Source: Lindgomyces ingoldianus (Eukaryota; Ascomycota; Dothideomycetes; Pleosporales; Lindgomycetaceae). Taken from it: a DNA stretch of 64,000 nucleotides. This document shows, one piece after another, positions 46,555-56,619 of this stretch; within the stretch, counting starts at the first letter, position 1, and each line of letters opens with the position of its first letter. The stretch lies in NCBI RefSeq assembly GCF_010093535.1, contig NW_022985234.1, forward strand, positions 52,031 to 116,030. Reading direction: 5' to 3'. The position numbers were made by a program, and so were the translations under genes. Below the pieces are notes generated by a model, which saw only the letters and a program-made list of their open reading frames with translations, did not search any database and had not been told where the DNA came from.

Positions 46555-48419
46555 ACGTACTTTATAGGCGAGTTGCTTACACACCTAAGTTGCTTACTTT
46601 TGCTAAGACCCTACTACACTACTCTTTCTACACTAATGCATTTCTAATAACACTACTTAGATGTGTTAAAGAAACATTAGATGCAGCTTACACTTTAGGC
46701 TTTTAAATAAGATATAATACTTTCTAAGTAACACACTACAGGTATCTATAAAGTCTTTTAAAAAATAATAAGTAACTAATACACTAGACAACTTTTCTAA
46801 GCTAATTATATAGCTAACTTATAAAAGCTAGATAATAATAAAGAGTAGGTAATTATTTAGCACATACTTAACCTAGATACGCAAGAATTTCCCCCTTAGC
46901 TAGTAGCTGTAGCTAATATAGCTAATTCTTTGCACACTAAGCATAATATAGGCTATGTTAGTATAAACTAGCTTAATATGTTTATTAAGTGTTACTTAAA
47001 GCTTAAAGTAAAGTTTAAGTATAAGTATAACTATAAAAAAGCTTTTTATAAAAATTTTATAGTAATTTAAAGGTAGTTTAACTTTATAAAGAATATTAAA
47101 GCTAAGTATAGCATCTAAAATAACAATATGTACAACTTTAATAAAATAAGGTTTATAATAGGCTAAATATTTACTAGAGTAGTTGTTACAGGTTTAGAGA
47201 GACAAGAATAGCTAAAAGCAGTCTAGCTAGGTAACTAGGAGTAGACAACAGCTATCTAGAGTATTAATGCTAAAGAGTAAGCTATTTTACTTTTTATTAT
47301 TTTTTAAGGTAGCAACTACTTTTTAAACTAGTATAAAAAGAAAAATCTACTTTATAATTAAGTTATTACAATCTCTAAGCACAGCTAGACTACTAATTAG
47401 CTTAGTTTAGACTAGTTAAAGAACTTTAATGTGTATATAAAAAAGTGTACTATTAGCAGCTACTGTCTGCTAGTTATTAACAGCTATAAAAGCTATAACT
47501 TACTTTATTTTTAGTAATACTATAAAAATAATAAATTATTACTATTTATATACCTTTTTACTTATTGCACTTTTTATAGCTACTTAATGTAAGTTGTTTT
47601 ACTTCTTTAAAAAAAGTGTATAGGCGCTAAGCTAAAAACTTTATATATAACTAAATTACTTATATTATAAAAATAAAGTTCTTACTATGCTTTAAAGCAG
47701 CCTATAATACTATAATTACTTTTAGTAATATCTAAGAAAGGTTCTAAAGTGCTAGATTAATTTCTTTTAACCTATAATAAGTTATAATAGGCTTTAATGT
47801 AAAGTTGCGCACTCTATTACTACTACTACTTATATATAATAAGCCCTAGTAGTTATAAACTCTAAGTAATACTTTAAAACTTAAGTTATAATTAATACTT
47901 ATAAAGATAAAAATTTAAAAGTATATAAATAGTTTACTAACCTTTACAGTTAAGGTGTTTAAAAAAGTTTTAAAAAAGGTAGTAATAATTACATATAAGC
48001 TAGTGTTAGTGTAATAGAAAATCACTAAGCTTTAAGTAGCTAATAAGGCTGCTATATAACATAAATTACTTAAAAAAAAGTAAATTAAGGTAAAAAAAAC
48101 TTTAATAATTTAAAACAGCCTCTACTTAACAGCTTTAAAGAAGTTTAAAGTGCGTAGTAATAAAAAGAAAGTAAAAAAGCAGGTGTAAGCTAAAGTAAGT
48201 AAGCTATCCTAAAGGCGCTGCAGATAGTGTAATTAGACTAGGCATAACATGTAAATGTGTAAGCAAGAAGCAGAAGTAGTATCTAAATAATATTCTAGGC
48301 TGTACTGTACTATATAGTGCTAGAGCGGGTTGTTATAGGCTATAATAGAGTTTGTTAGGGTAGAGTCTTAGCAAAAGTAAGCGACTTAGGTGTGTAAGCA
48401 ACTTGCCTATGAAGTCTGT
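46555..48419 (+). mobile_element. Pogo family A element A3, full length
   Basis: 1865 bp, family A ends flanked by TA (46553-46554, 48420-48421), inserted in copia C2. The right terminus reads TCTGT instead of TACGT. This is the reference full-length copy used to interpret A1, A2, A4 and A5. The transposase reads on the plus strand. Confidence 0.88.
46770..48230 (+). pseudogene. Pogo-type DDE transposase remnant of A3
   Basis: Plus-strand reading through RIP stops gives an N-terminal DNA-binding region, then NFNK at about 47134-47145, LLVINSY at about 47470-47487 and a LLN-V block at about 47580-47600. All three catalytic Asp positions read AAT or AAC (Asn) at 47140-47142, 47479-47481 and 47586-47588, as expected of G-to-A change. 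One A is missing near 47533 compared with A2, which shifts the frame. With it restored the last two positions are 36 codons apart (DD35D), the same spacing as in the Fot1-like element. Confidence 0.75.
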
Positions 48420-49222
48420 TAATAATATTTTAAAATAGTGTTAAAGTATGCCCTAAGTTAGTTAGTATCTACTAGTAATAGTAAAAATAGTATTAAAGTT
48501 TCTAGAATATAGTATATAACTAGACTAATTAGGTTTTAGATTTTTAAAGTACTAATTAACTTTTTTAGTGTCTAGCTTTTAAAGAGAATATTTATTTAGC
48601 TAAGTGTTTAATTAATTTTTATATATAAGTTCTCTTATATATACACTTTAAGTTAAAACTTACTAATAGTAAAGATCTTTACTACACTTATATTTTATAG
48701 TTTACCTTAGTATACTATATAGTATTAGTTATTAAAGATAAACTGCTTAGCATACTTCTTAGATTTAATGCTATACATGTCCTTTTCTGTTACATAGTGT
48801 AAGTAGGCAGTAGAGGTAAAGTTGTTAATAGGTTTTTTAGCATCTTTACTCTCTTATTTTATTTTTTTTATATTATGTAAATTATTTTTTTTCTTAAGGT
48901 AACTTTTAAAGTTTTAGATGTAGAAAGTAATAGCTTTATATAATAAGGTCTTATTATAGAAATCTTTATATAAGGTAATGTACTAGTTTTTTACTTATAT
49001 ATAGTTATTATAAAAGTAGTTTAATAACTAATATTTTTTATAGTAGATAAAGCACTTCTTTATCTACATATAGTTATCTCTAGATGATAGCCTAAACCTA
49101 GATAAAAATCTTCTATAGTATCTTTTTTTATGTAAAAGAAAGTTTTTTTTTTATTATATAAAGTTATATTAGCAGTTTATGTAGTATGTATTAGGCAGTT
49201 TCTAAAAGTATTAGTTTACCTT

Positions 49223-49623
49223 TGTTAGATTAAAGCACTGTTTCTAGGCTTCCTGAGATGAATGATGGGTTTGGATATGATGTATGGGATGATGATTGAT
49301 TGTATTGATTTATCGATCCTTTTTCTGCTCTACTTGTGTTGCTCGGCTTTTTGTTTTGCCGATCCGAGTCCCTCGCGCACTTGCCCTATGCGCGACCAGC
49401 TTGCAAAATGCTGCAATTTGCTGCAAACTGCTGCAACATACTGCAAAATGCTGCAATTTGCTGCAAGATGCTGTAATTTGCTGCGAAATGCTGCAATTTG
49501 CTGCAACATGCTGCAAAATGCTGCAATTTGCAGCAGCATACTGTTCGAGCTTATTGCTCGTACTATGTAGCAGCTTTCGTCAAGCGTTCCTCCTGTCTTA
49601 ACAGTAGGTGCGCATATCTGACA
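49223..49623 (-). mobile_element. Solo LTR D2 with 10-bp minisatellite
   Basis: 401 bp, TGTTAGAT...TCTGACA, flanked by ACCTT (49218-49222, 49624-49628); the empty site is in C3 near 36977. Opposite in orientation to D1. Contains twelve 10-bp units (49407-49526, AATGCTGCAA/TTTGCTGCAA). Four overlapping open frames here are minisatellite artefacts. Confidence 0.88.
49407..49526 (-). repeat. 10-bp tandem repeat, 12 units
   Basis: Complement of the D1 array: units AATGCTGCAA, TTTGCTGCAA, ACTGCTGCAA, CATACTGCAA and so on, strictly 10-bp period. Confidence 0.95.
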
Positions 49624-49801
49624 ACCTTTTAGTCTATAGTAACTTAGAGTAATGCTTATAAGTTACTAAATAAAGCTTTACATAAAAGCTTAATAGTAAA
49701 CATAGTATATTCTAGTTCTAGTTATTTTTAATAAGCTTATATAATAGTAGTGTGTAGTAAAACATTCTCTTAAAATTTTATTTTTAGTGCTTTTTATATT
49801 A

Positions 49802-50901
49802 ACGTACTTCACAGGCGAGTTGCTCACACACCTGAGTCGCTTACTTTTGCCAAGACCCCACTAAACCACCCTTCCTACACTAATGCATTCCCTATAACAC
49901 TACTTAGACACGCTAAAAGAATGTTAGATACAGCTTACACTCTAAGCTTTTAAATAAGACATAAAACTCTTAAAGAAATGTGCTATAGCTATATGCAGAG
50001 TTCTATAAAAGACAATAAATAACTACAGCGCTAAATAACCTTTACAAGCTAATTCTACAGCTAAATTACAGAGGCTAGGTAATAAAAAGAAGCAGGTAAT
50101 TGTTAAGACTATACTTAAGCTATACACGTAAGGAATTTCCCCTTAGATAGCATTTATAGCTAATATAGCTAATTCTTTACGCGCTAAGCATAATCTAGGC
50201 TATGTTTACATAAACTAGCCTAGTACATTTGTAAAGCGTTATTTAGAGCTTAAAGTAAAGTTTTAAGCGCAAGTATAGTTAAGAGATATTTAGCTAATTA
50301 TAAACCCTGTCTTACTAAAGTTGTACGTGTTATTATCCTAGATGCTATACTTAGCTTTAATATTCTTTACAAGGCTAAACCTGCCCTAAATTACCCTAGG
50401 ACTCTTACAAAGAGCTCTTTTATAGTTGTACTTACGCTTAAATGTTACTTTAAGCTCTAAATAACGCTTTATAAACGTACTAGGCTAGGTTATGTAAACA
50501 TAGCCTAGATTATGCTTAGCACGTAAAGAATTAGCTATATTAGCTATAAATGCTATCTAAGGGGAAATTCCTTGCGTGTATAGCTTAAGTATAGTCTTAA
50601 CAATTACCTGCTCCTTTTTATTGCCTAGCCTCTATAATTTAGCTGTAGAATTAGCTTGTAAAGGTTATCTAGTGCTATAGTTATTTATTATCTTTTATAG
50701 GACTCTGCACATAGCTATAGCACATTTCTTTAAGAGTTTTATGTCTTATTTAAAAGCTTAGAGCGTAAGCTGTATCTAACATTCTTTTAGCGCGTCTAAG
50801 TAGTGTTATAGGGAATGCATTATTGTAGGAAGGGTGGTTTAGTAGGGTCTTAGCAAAAGTAAGCAACTTAGGTGTGTGAGCAACTCGCCTGTGAAGTACA
50901 T
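49802..50901. mobile_element. Pogo family A foldback derivative A4
   Basis: 1100 bp, both ends family A, TA on both sides (49800-49801, 50902-50903). The left arm and a longer right arm are inverted copies of the 5' end of family A; the junction is near 50270-50310. The right arm reaches just past the first catalytic block. Same structure and length as A1 without its inserts, so one foldback subfamily has moved at least twice. The left flank is copia C2 but the right flank is A5. Confidence 0.88.
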
Positions 50902-50903
50902 TA

Positions 50904-51835
50904 TAGCTATTAATAACTAGCAGATAGTAGCTACTAACAGTACACTTTTTTATATGCACATTAAAGTGCTTTAACTAGTCTAGACTAAGCTAATTAGTAG
51001 TCTAGCTATGCTTAAAGATTATAATAACTTAATTTTAGAGTAGATTTTCCTTTTTATACTAGTTTAAAAGGTAGTTACTACCTTAGAAGATAATAAAAAG
51101 TAAAATAGCCTACCCTTTAGCATTAATGCCCTAGATAGCTGTTGTCTACTCCTAGTTACCTAGCTAAACTACTTTTAGCTGTCCTTGTCTCTTTAAACCT
51201 GTATTAACTGCTTTAGTAGATATCTAGCCTATTATAAACCCTGTCTTATTAAAGTTGTACATGTTATTATTCTAGATGCTATACTTAGCTTTAATATTCT
51301 TTATAAGGTTAAACTAGCTTTAAATTACTATAAGATTTTTATAGAAAGCTTTTTTATAGTTATACTTATACTTAAACTTTACTTTAACCTTTAAGTAATA
51401 CTTAATAAATATATTAAGCTAGTTTATACTAATATAGCTTATATTATGCTTAGCGTATAAAGAATTAGCTATATTAGCTACAGCTGCTAGCTAGAGGGGA
51501 AATCCTTACGCATCTAGCTTAAGTATGTGCTAAATAATTACTTACTTCTTATTATTATCTAGCTTTTATAAGTTAGCTATATAATTAGCTTAGAAAGGTT
51601 GCCTAGCGCGTTAGTTACTTATTATTTTTTAAAAAACCCTATAAATAGCTGTAGCGCGTTAGTTAGAAAGTGTTCTGTTTTATTTAAAAGCCTAAAGCGT
51701 AAGCTACATCTAACGTTCCTTTAATATGTTTAAGTAGTGTTATTAGAAATACATTAGTGTAAGAAAAGTAGTGTAGTAGGGTCTTGGCAAAAGTAAGCAA
51801 CTTAGGTGTGTAAGCAACTCGCCTATAAAGTACGT
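50904..51835 (-). mobile_element. Pogo family A element A5, truncated
   Basis: 932 bp, one family A end (51835, followed by TA), minus strand. Contains the N-terminal half of the transposase and stops at the A4 insertion point. The other half is not on the far side of A4. The minus frame 50750-50959 is a chance fusion of A4 terminus and A5. Confidence 0.8.
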
Positions 51836-52008
51836 TATATAACTTATATATATTTAAGTTTATAAGCTTATTAAAGCTTTTAATATGTTAATCTTATTAT
51901 TCTAGTACTCTAGGCTAGTTTTATTTTATAGTGTTACTTTTAATATCTTTATATCTTTTATAAGTTATTTATATAATAAAAATTATTTCTCATTTTTTTA
52001 TTATTACA

Positions 52009-52235
52009 TGTCGGTTGACCTAGGTTCAATCGAACAAACGTACGCCCAAGGGGCGTACTAAGAGGTGAGTAGGCAAAGATCTTCTTGTTATTAACTACTG
52101 CCCTCTCTCTTTGTACAAAGAAAGAGGGCTTTTAAGTACACATAGCCCCTAACGCACAGGCTAGATAGCTAACGTTTTAGGCAACCTAATTTAGCTATAC
52201 ACGTGTACAGACACAGCTGTACTTATGTACAGACA
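52009..52235 (-). repeat. 3' LTR of the short LTR element
   Basis: 227 bp. The outer (left) half is intact (TGTCGGTTGACCTAGG); the inner half is RIP-mutated. Contains the near-perfect hairpin at 52101-52128. Confidence 0.9.
52101..52128. other. Hairpin in the LTR
   Basis: CCCTCT and AGAGGG flank TCTTTGTACAAAGA, giving a 28-bp inverted repeat with one mismatched pair. Present in both LTRs of the element and a candidate transcript-end or regulatory structure. Confidence 0.6.
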
Positions 52236-52920
52236 CTAATAACTTTTTACTTTTATAAAGTTACTTGCTTATCTGTACATTAATTCTACTTCTTTTTTTT
52301 TTTCTTTTTCTTTACTCTCTCTTCTTCTTCTTCTAAAGTAGACCCTTAATACCTCTTTTATTTATAATATCCCCTAGCTTCTTAGCCTGCGTACAATTTG
52401 CCTTCCCTCTAGGATAGTGCCTATGCTCTGCGTAGGCAAGTAATAGCTCTTGCCTAATTGCCTAGAGGAGGAGGTTAAAATTGTGCGTTGTCTATCCCTA
52501 AAAGTTGTTATCTTATAGTGTGTATTCCCTTCTAGCTATCTTATAACGCATGTTAATTAGGATGTATACTGTGTATAAGCATTATTATAGTTGTGTAGGG
52601 TTTATATCTATGTTAAGATAATTATTTTTTACAAGGTAAAAGTCTACTTCTCTGCATAAGACTGTCTTTAATACATAAGTAACCCCTAACAACTCTTTAT
52701 ATAACCATAGAGGTTCCATGGCTAAGGTAGGGGGTGGGAGGTGTGAGGTGTTAGGGGTGCCCTTTATGTGGGCAACTAGAGGGGGTATTAGTAGTGGACT
52801 GCCTTTGTGCGAGCGATTAATCCCTAGGGGGGTAAAGAGTGTTAGTTAGTCACCTTTTGTGCAAGCAACTAATTAAGGGGAGAGGTGTTAACAAGGTGGG
52901 CTGCTAATAAAGAGCCTCCT

Positions 52921-53340
52921 CTGCGTAGCTACGCACGCAGTAGGTTTTTAATTATGCAGCCTGTATTATCTCCTCTGCGTAGCTACGCACGCGGTAGGCA
53001 AGTAGTTGCACAGCCTGTGTTAACAGGAGGCTCTAGGGCGCACAAAGGCTTAGCAGTAAGCCCTCTCTGCGTGGCTACGCACGCAGCAGGTTGCTAATCT
53101 TGTCTTTGTGCAATTAGTTAATCTAGGGGCGCGCACAAGGCTTGCTCACCCCTCTTTATGTAGCTACGCACACAGTAGATGTAAGCTTCTTTGTACCTTC
53201 TCTATGTAGCTACGCACGTAGTAGGTGTAAGCTTCTTATACAGTAGCAGTTTTATTAATTCTTGCAAATCTGCCTGTTAAAAAGACAGGTTTTCTGCAAA
53301 GGCTTAGAGAGCCCTCTCTGCGTGGCTACGCACGTAGTGG
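52921..53340. repeat. Six copies of a 24-bp hairpin motif
   Basis: Copies start at 52921, 52975, 53067, 53156, 53202 and 53317, spaced irregularly (46 to 115 bp). The core is GCGTAGCTACGC (self-complementary), embedded in CTGCGT...ACGCAG and followed by TAGG or a variant. A 70-codon plus frame (52885-53097) repeats PLRSYAR because of it; I do not call this a gene. Confidence 0.85.
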
Positions 53341-53384
53341 GTTTAAGCTTTTATAGTAAAACAGTCTATTAATAGACTAATTAG

Positions 53385-53611
53385 TGTTAGTTAACCTAGG
53401 TTTAATTAAACAAACGTACGCCTAAAGGGCGTACTAAAAGGTAAGTAGGTAAAGATCTTTTTGTTATTAACTACTGCCCTCTCTCTTTGTACAAAGAAAG
53501 AGGGCTCTTAAGTACACATAGCCCCTAACGCACAGGCCAGATAGCCAACGTTTCAGGCAACCTAATTCAGCCGTACGCGTGTACAGACACAGCTGTACTT
53601 ACGTACAGACA
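53385..53611 (-). repeat. 5' LTR of the short LTR element
   Basis: 227 bp. The inner (left) half is mutated (TGTTAGTTAACCTAGG); the outer half is intact (GCCGTACGCGTGTACAGAC). Confidence 0.9.
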
Positions 53612-53911
53612 TTACATAAAGTTGTTAGTTGCTAGTAAAATTTTATTATAATAGTATAGTTAATTACTTTTCTAGTAGATTACGCAGGTACTACTATTAT
53701 CTAGCTGCTAAGTTGTGCAGCTTTAATAGCTTTAGTGTACATCTTACACTATCTCCTTCTTACTTTAGATAGTAGTAAAGCTTACTATATAATGTAAAGA
53801 ATTAATCTACTATCTTTAAAAATAAGTAATAAAATAAAGTACCTTATAAAGTATAAGTACTTTATTATTACTTTTACTAATTTATAGTTAATTAAATTAA
53901 CTACTAATTAG

Positions 53912-54191
53912 TGTTAAATAGGCTCTGTTAGCTAGCTGCTTATACTATAAGCACTTAAGTAGTAAAAGTAAGAGTAGTGTATAGTGTGCATAGTGTATAG
54001 AGTAGGTAAAGTAAAGGTTACATGTTTCTAGTTTTATTACTCTTGTCTTTCCTTTATATAAAGGAAAAGGGGGATATCTAGATGTTTGCGCATAGAGGTT
54101 TGCGCACAAGCATTATGTGACATAGATATGTGATCCTGCTCGTGCGCGATCGCTTGTATCCAGGCCGTGACGCTGCTGCTGCGTACAGACA
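53912..54191 (-). repeat. Copia LTR (5' LTR of C2 or of a joined copy)
   Basis: 280 bp. The outer end (54110-54191) is GC-rich and intact (GATCGCTTGTATCCAGG); the inner end is mutated. Joined on its left to the priming-site region in complement (ACTAATTAG). Confidence 0.88.
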
Positions 54192-55440
54192 TAAACCTTA
54201 TAAAAACATAAATATCTTAAATAGTTTTTAGCATTAGCTACTTCTAAATTGTCTTAATCTTTAAAGAGTTAACTTTAACTCCTTTTAGGTAAACTATGTG
54301 CTCTAGGTACTTAGTTTTCTATATATAAAATTTACACTTACTAAGTATTAAAAAAAGCTTTACTTTATGTAATTTTTATAGCACCTTTTTAAGATAAATA
54401 ACTTGTCCCTCTTCTATGTTAGAATAGACTAGAGTCTTGTTAAGGTACATAATAGGTATTACATTAACTAACCATACTAAGGCTTAGTTAATATAAGCCT
54501 AGAAAGCTGCAAAAGCATTAGTAAAACAAAAAAGCATAAATTAGTACTTAAAATAACTATATTAAGTCTAGAATCTGTCTTTTACTTATCTTTTTCATAA
54601 ATACATAATATATAGTACACATTATAGATATCTAGCTCTATATACTACTTTGCCTTCCTAAGTCTTTTAAGAGATTCTAAGATAAGTAGTAGTAAGTAAT
54701 AATTTTTTATTATAATTTAGTTTAGGCTTTTATAATTTATATAAAGCTTTAACTCTTTATTTTTTTTATAAATAGAATTAGAGCTTCTGTAAAAAACTTA
54801 GACCTCTAAATTTACTTTTTCTGTAGATAATTATTAATATATTTATAAAAATGCTGTAACTTATACTCTAACAAGTTATATAGCAGCTAGTAAAAAGGCC
54901 TTGTCTTTTCCCCTAGCTTAATAGCTAGATTCTGTAGGCTATGTAGTAGTACTTCTAACATCTTCTTCAACTTAACTACATCTATATATTCTTTATACTC
55001 TAGTCTTAACTGAAGCTTTATAGGTTCTAAAGAATCTTTAGTGTTATTAGACAGCATACTGCAGATGTAGACATCTATATTAGAACTCTATATAGTTTAC
55101 TTAAACTCTGCTGTGTCTTCTAAAGCTACTTTAGCGTACTTTAGCACACTATAGTCCTTTACGCCTCTAAACAACATATATCTTGTATAAAAGTTTAGCT
55201 TTAAATTAAACTAATTAATTTAAGGTAAACTTAAATATATTAGAGGTCTCTTTAGGTCTGTTACTATAAATAGCACTTTATAAGTCTAAAATCTTTCTTA
55301 GAAGTCTATAATCTTTATATTTACAACTATAAAGCTGTAGACCGCAAAGTTTAATCTATTAGGTGCCTTTAGAAAGACACCTAGCAGGGGCTTAATCTTA
55401 AGATTCTGCCTCTTAGCTATTATAGCAGATATGTTTGCAG
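54192..55440 (-). pseudogene. Gypsy polyprotein fragment (protease to RT)
   Basis: Minus-strand sequence reading, from high to low coordinates, protease-like residues, then LAIKLGEKTRPF and LYNLLEYKLQ. The RT follows, through a block equivalent to YLDD (mutated, near 54450), to a segment like KCKFYIQKTKYLEHIV, and ends at 54192 with a KTI-DI-GF-like block. RIP-degraded. It could be the N-terminal part of the same element whose 3' LTR is at 13139 (G2), with the RNase H-integrase part lost, but the join does not restore a TSD. Confidence 0.65.
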
Positions 55441-55863
55441 TTACAGAGCTCTCCATGCGCTAGCCACCAACACTCCTTTAGCGTACTGCTGCCTAGCAAT
55501 GCCACCTGCTGCAGCCTAGAGCTGTTGGTGGCCTTAAGTCACATGATGGGTTCATCTAGTACTATATAAACCCGTAGTTGCCCTCCTTTAGCAATAGAAT
55601 CCAGTTCCTCATGTCTTTGGTACTTCACATAGCTTCACAAATTGTATTGCTTAATTAATGTTTCTTTTTCTTTTTGTCTGCTCTGCTCGTGTTGCTCAGC
55701 TTTGTTTTTCCAGTCCAAGTCCCTCGCGCACTAGCCCTATGCGCGACCAGCTGCAACATGCTGCAATTTGCAGCAACATACTGTTCGAGCTTATTGCTCG
55801 TACTATGTAGCAGCTTTCGTCCAGCGTTCCTCTTGTCTTGACAGTAGGTGCGCATATCTGATA
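55441..55863 (-). mobile_element. LTR D3, related to D1/D2 over its right half
   Basis: From about 55660 to 55863 it matches D2 (GCTCGTGTTGCTC... to GCGCATATCTGA). The left half is a different, unmutated sequence with a TATA-like ACTATATAAACCC at 55562 and a 10-bp inverted repeat GCCACCAACA/TGTTGGTGGC (55463-55472, 55523-55532). The 10-bp array is reduced to about two units. The left boundary is uncertain and no TSD was found. The flanking gypsy pieces are not contiguous with each other. Confidence 0.55.
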
Positions 55864-56380
55864 ATAATTTATAAAAACTTTAAACAATTTTTTAATTTTT
55901 TAGAGTTCTATTTTCTATGTTCTTAAAGTATTTACTATAGTCTTTAATTTCTTATCTAGTATGCTATAGTCTTCTTCTAAAAGGGAGAATTTTATAGAAT
56001 AATAGGCTACTAGGTGCTATTATCTATTTTCTTATTTTTAGTAGAGTACTGCTTCTTCTGCCTATATAGACGTGTTAGTATTTACCTTAGTTTCTAACTA
56101 AGAGTTGTACATCTTTAAGATTAGTTTACTACTTATTACACATTTAAGTGTGTTAAACATAGTAGCTATTATAAAGGTTTATTTAAACTTTAATATAGCT
56201 CTTTTTTATTATAGTGTTAGTTAAAGAGAGAGTAGCTTTTAATTAGTCTTTAATTATCCTTCTTATATAGCTATACAGCTTAAGAAATTCTCTAATTTCC
56301 TTTACTATAGTAGGCTTAGGCTATTTTAAGACTTTCTAAACCTTTTTAAGGTTGATTTTTATCTTTTTTTTATTAATTAT
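55864..56380 (-). pseudogene. Gypsy pol fragment (end of RT to RNase H), part of G4
   Basis: Minus-strand reading gives a KEIREFLKLYSYIRRII block followed by RNase H-like sequence. This is the usual order after a gypsy RT. Contiguous across the G3 insertion with 62915-63496 (TSD ATTAT). RIP-degraded. Confidence 0.6.
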
Positions 56381-56595
56381 TGTGAGGACGGGCTCGGGCT
56401 CTCGCATCGCAGAGTATTAATAGAGTATGTCGGCTCTATTTCAGCTACACTAGGATGGAGAAGAAAGGTAGATACAAGGCGCGCAGGCGTAAGGAGGTAA
56501 CTGTGGAGGCGCTAGGCCTCTATAGGCTAGCGCCTCGCAAGGCTGCCTTGTAGTCATGTGACCTGCAGCTAGCTCTGCTTACTGCAGCTATCACA
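56381..56595 (-). repeat. 3' LTR of gypsy G3
   Basis: 215 bp, TGTGAGGACGGGC...TATCACA on the plus strand. The outer (left) end is intact. Confidence 0.93.
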
Positions 56596-56619
56596 TTACC
56601 CCCCTCTAAAAAAGGCTTA

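Larger units (their letters stand above)
52009..53611 (-). mobile_element. Short non-autonomous LTR retrotransposon (TRIM/LARD-like)
   Basis: 1603 bp with 227-bp LTRs at 52009-52235 and 53385-53611, flanked by TTACA (52004-52008, 53612-53616), inserted in copia C2. The internal region is only about 1.15 kb, GC-balanced, and has no gag or pol. On the minus strand the LTR ends ...AACTAACA and is followed by CTAATTAGT, as in copia C1 (...TTTAACA, then CTAATTAGT). The sequence before the 3' LTR (AAAGTTATTAG then TGTCTGTAC) resembles copia (AAAGTTGCTAG then TGTTTATAC). This suggests mobilisation by the copia machinery (inference). The orientation given rests on these similarities. Confidence 0.85.
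37025..54191 (-). mobile_element. Copia-type retrotransposon C2, minus strand, many inserts
   Basis: 3' LTR 37025-37301 and 5' LTR 53912-54191. Internal copia DNA is interrupted by solo LTR E1, gypsy copy G1b, pogo A3, solo LTR D2, pogo A4/A5 and the short LTR element at 52009-53611. Removing the inserts leaves about 5.3 kb; about 0.9 kb is missing at A4/A5 and about 0.8 kb of the 3' noncoding region relative to C1. The outer flanks (CTTTA on the left, TAAAC on the right) do not match, so the 5' LTR may belong to another copy joined by recombination. Confidence 0.75.

Noticed and set aside
49262..49601. Cys/Leu/Gln-rich repeat proteins on both strands (also 17838-18212, 55655-55887)
   Set aside because: A 10-bp repeat is open in several frames; four overlapping frames on two strands show that this is low complexity in LTR D.
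50750..50959. 69-codon frame with a transposase-like LLVINSY
   Set aside because: Chance fusion of the A4 terminus with the A5 transposase remnant across an insertion junction.
52885..53097. 70-codon frame with repeated PLRSYAR
   Set aside because: Caused by the hairpin motif copies; no domain, and short.
56381..56400. Relationship between the palindromic unit end (TGTAAGGAC) and the G3 LTR start (TGTGAGGAC/TGTAAGGAC)
   Set aside because: Similarity covers only about 10-14 terminal bases; the rest differs, so common origin is not supported.
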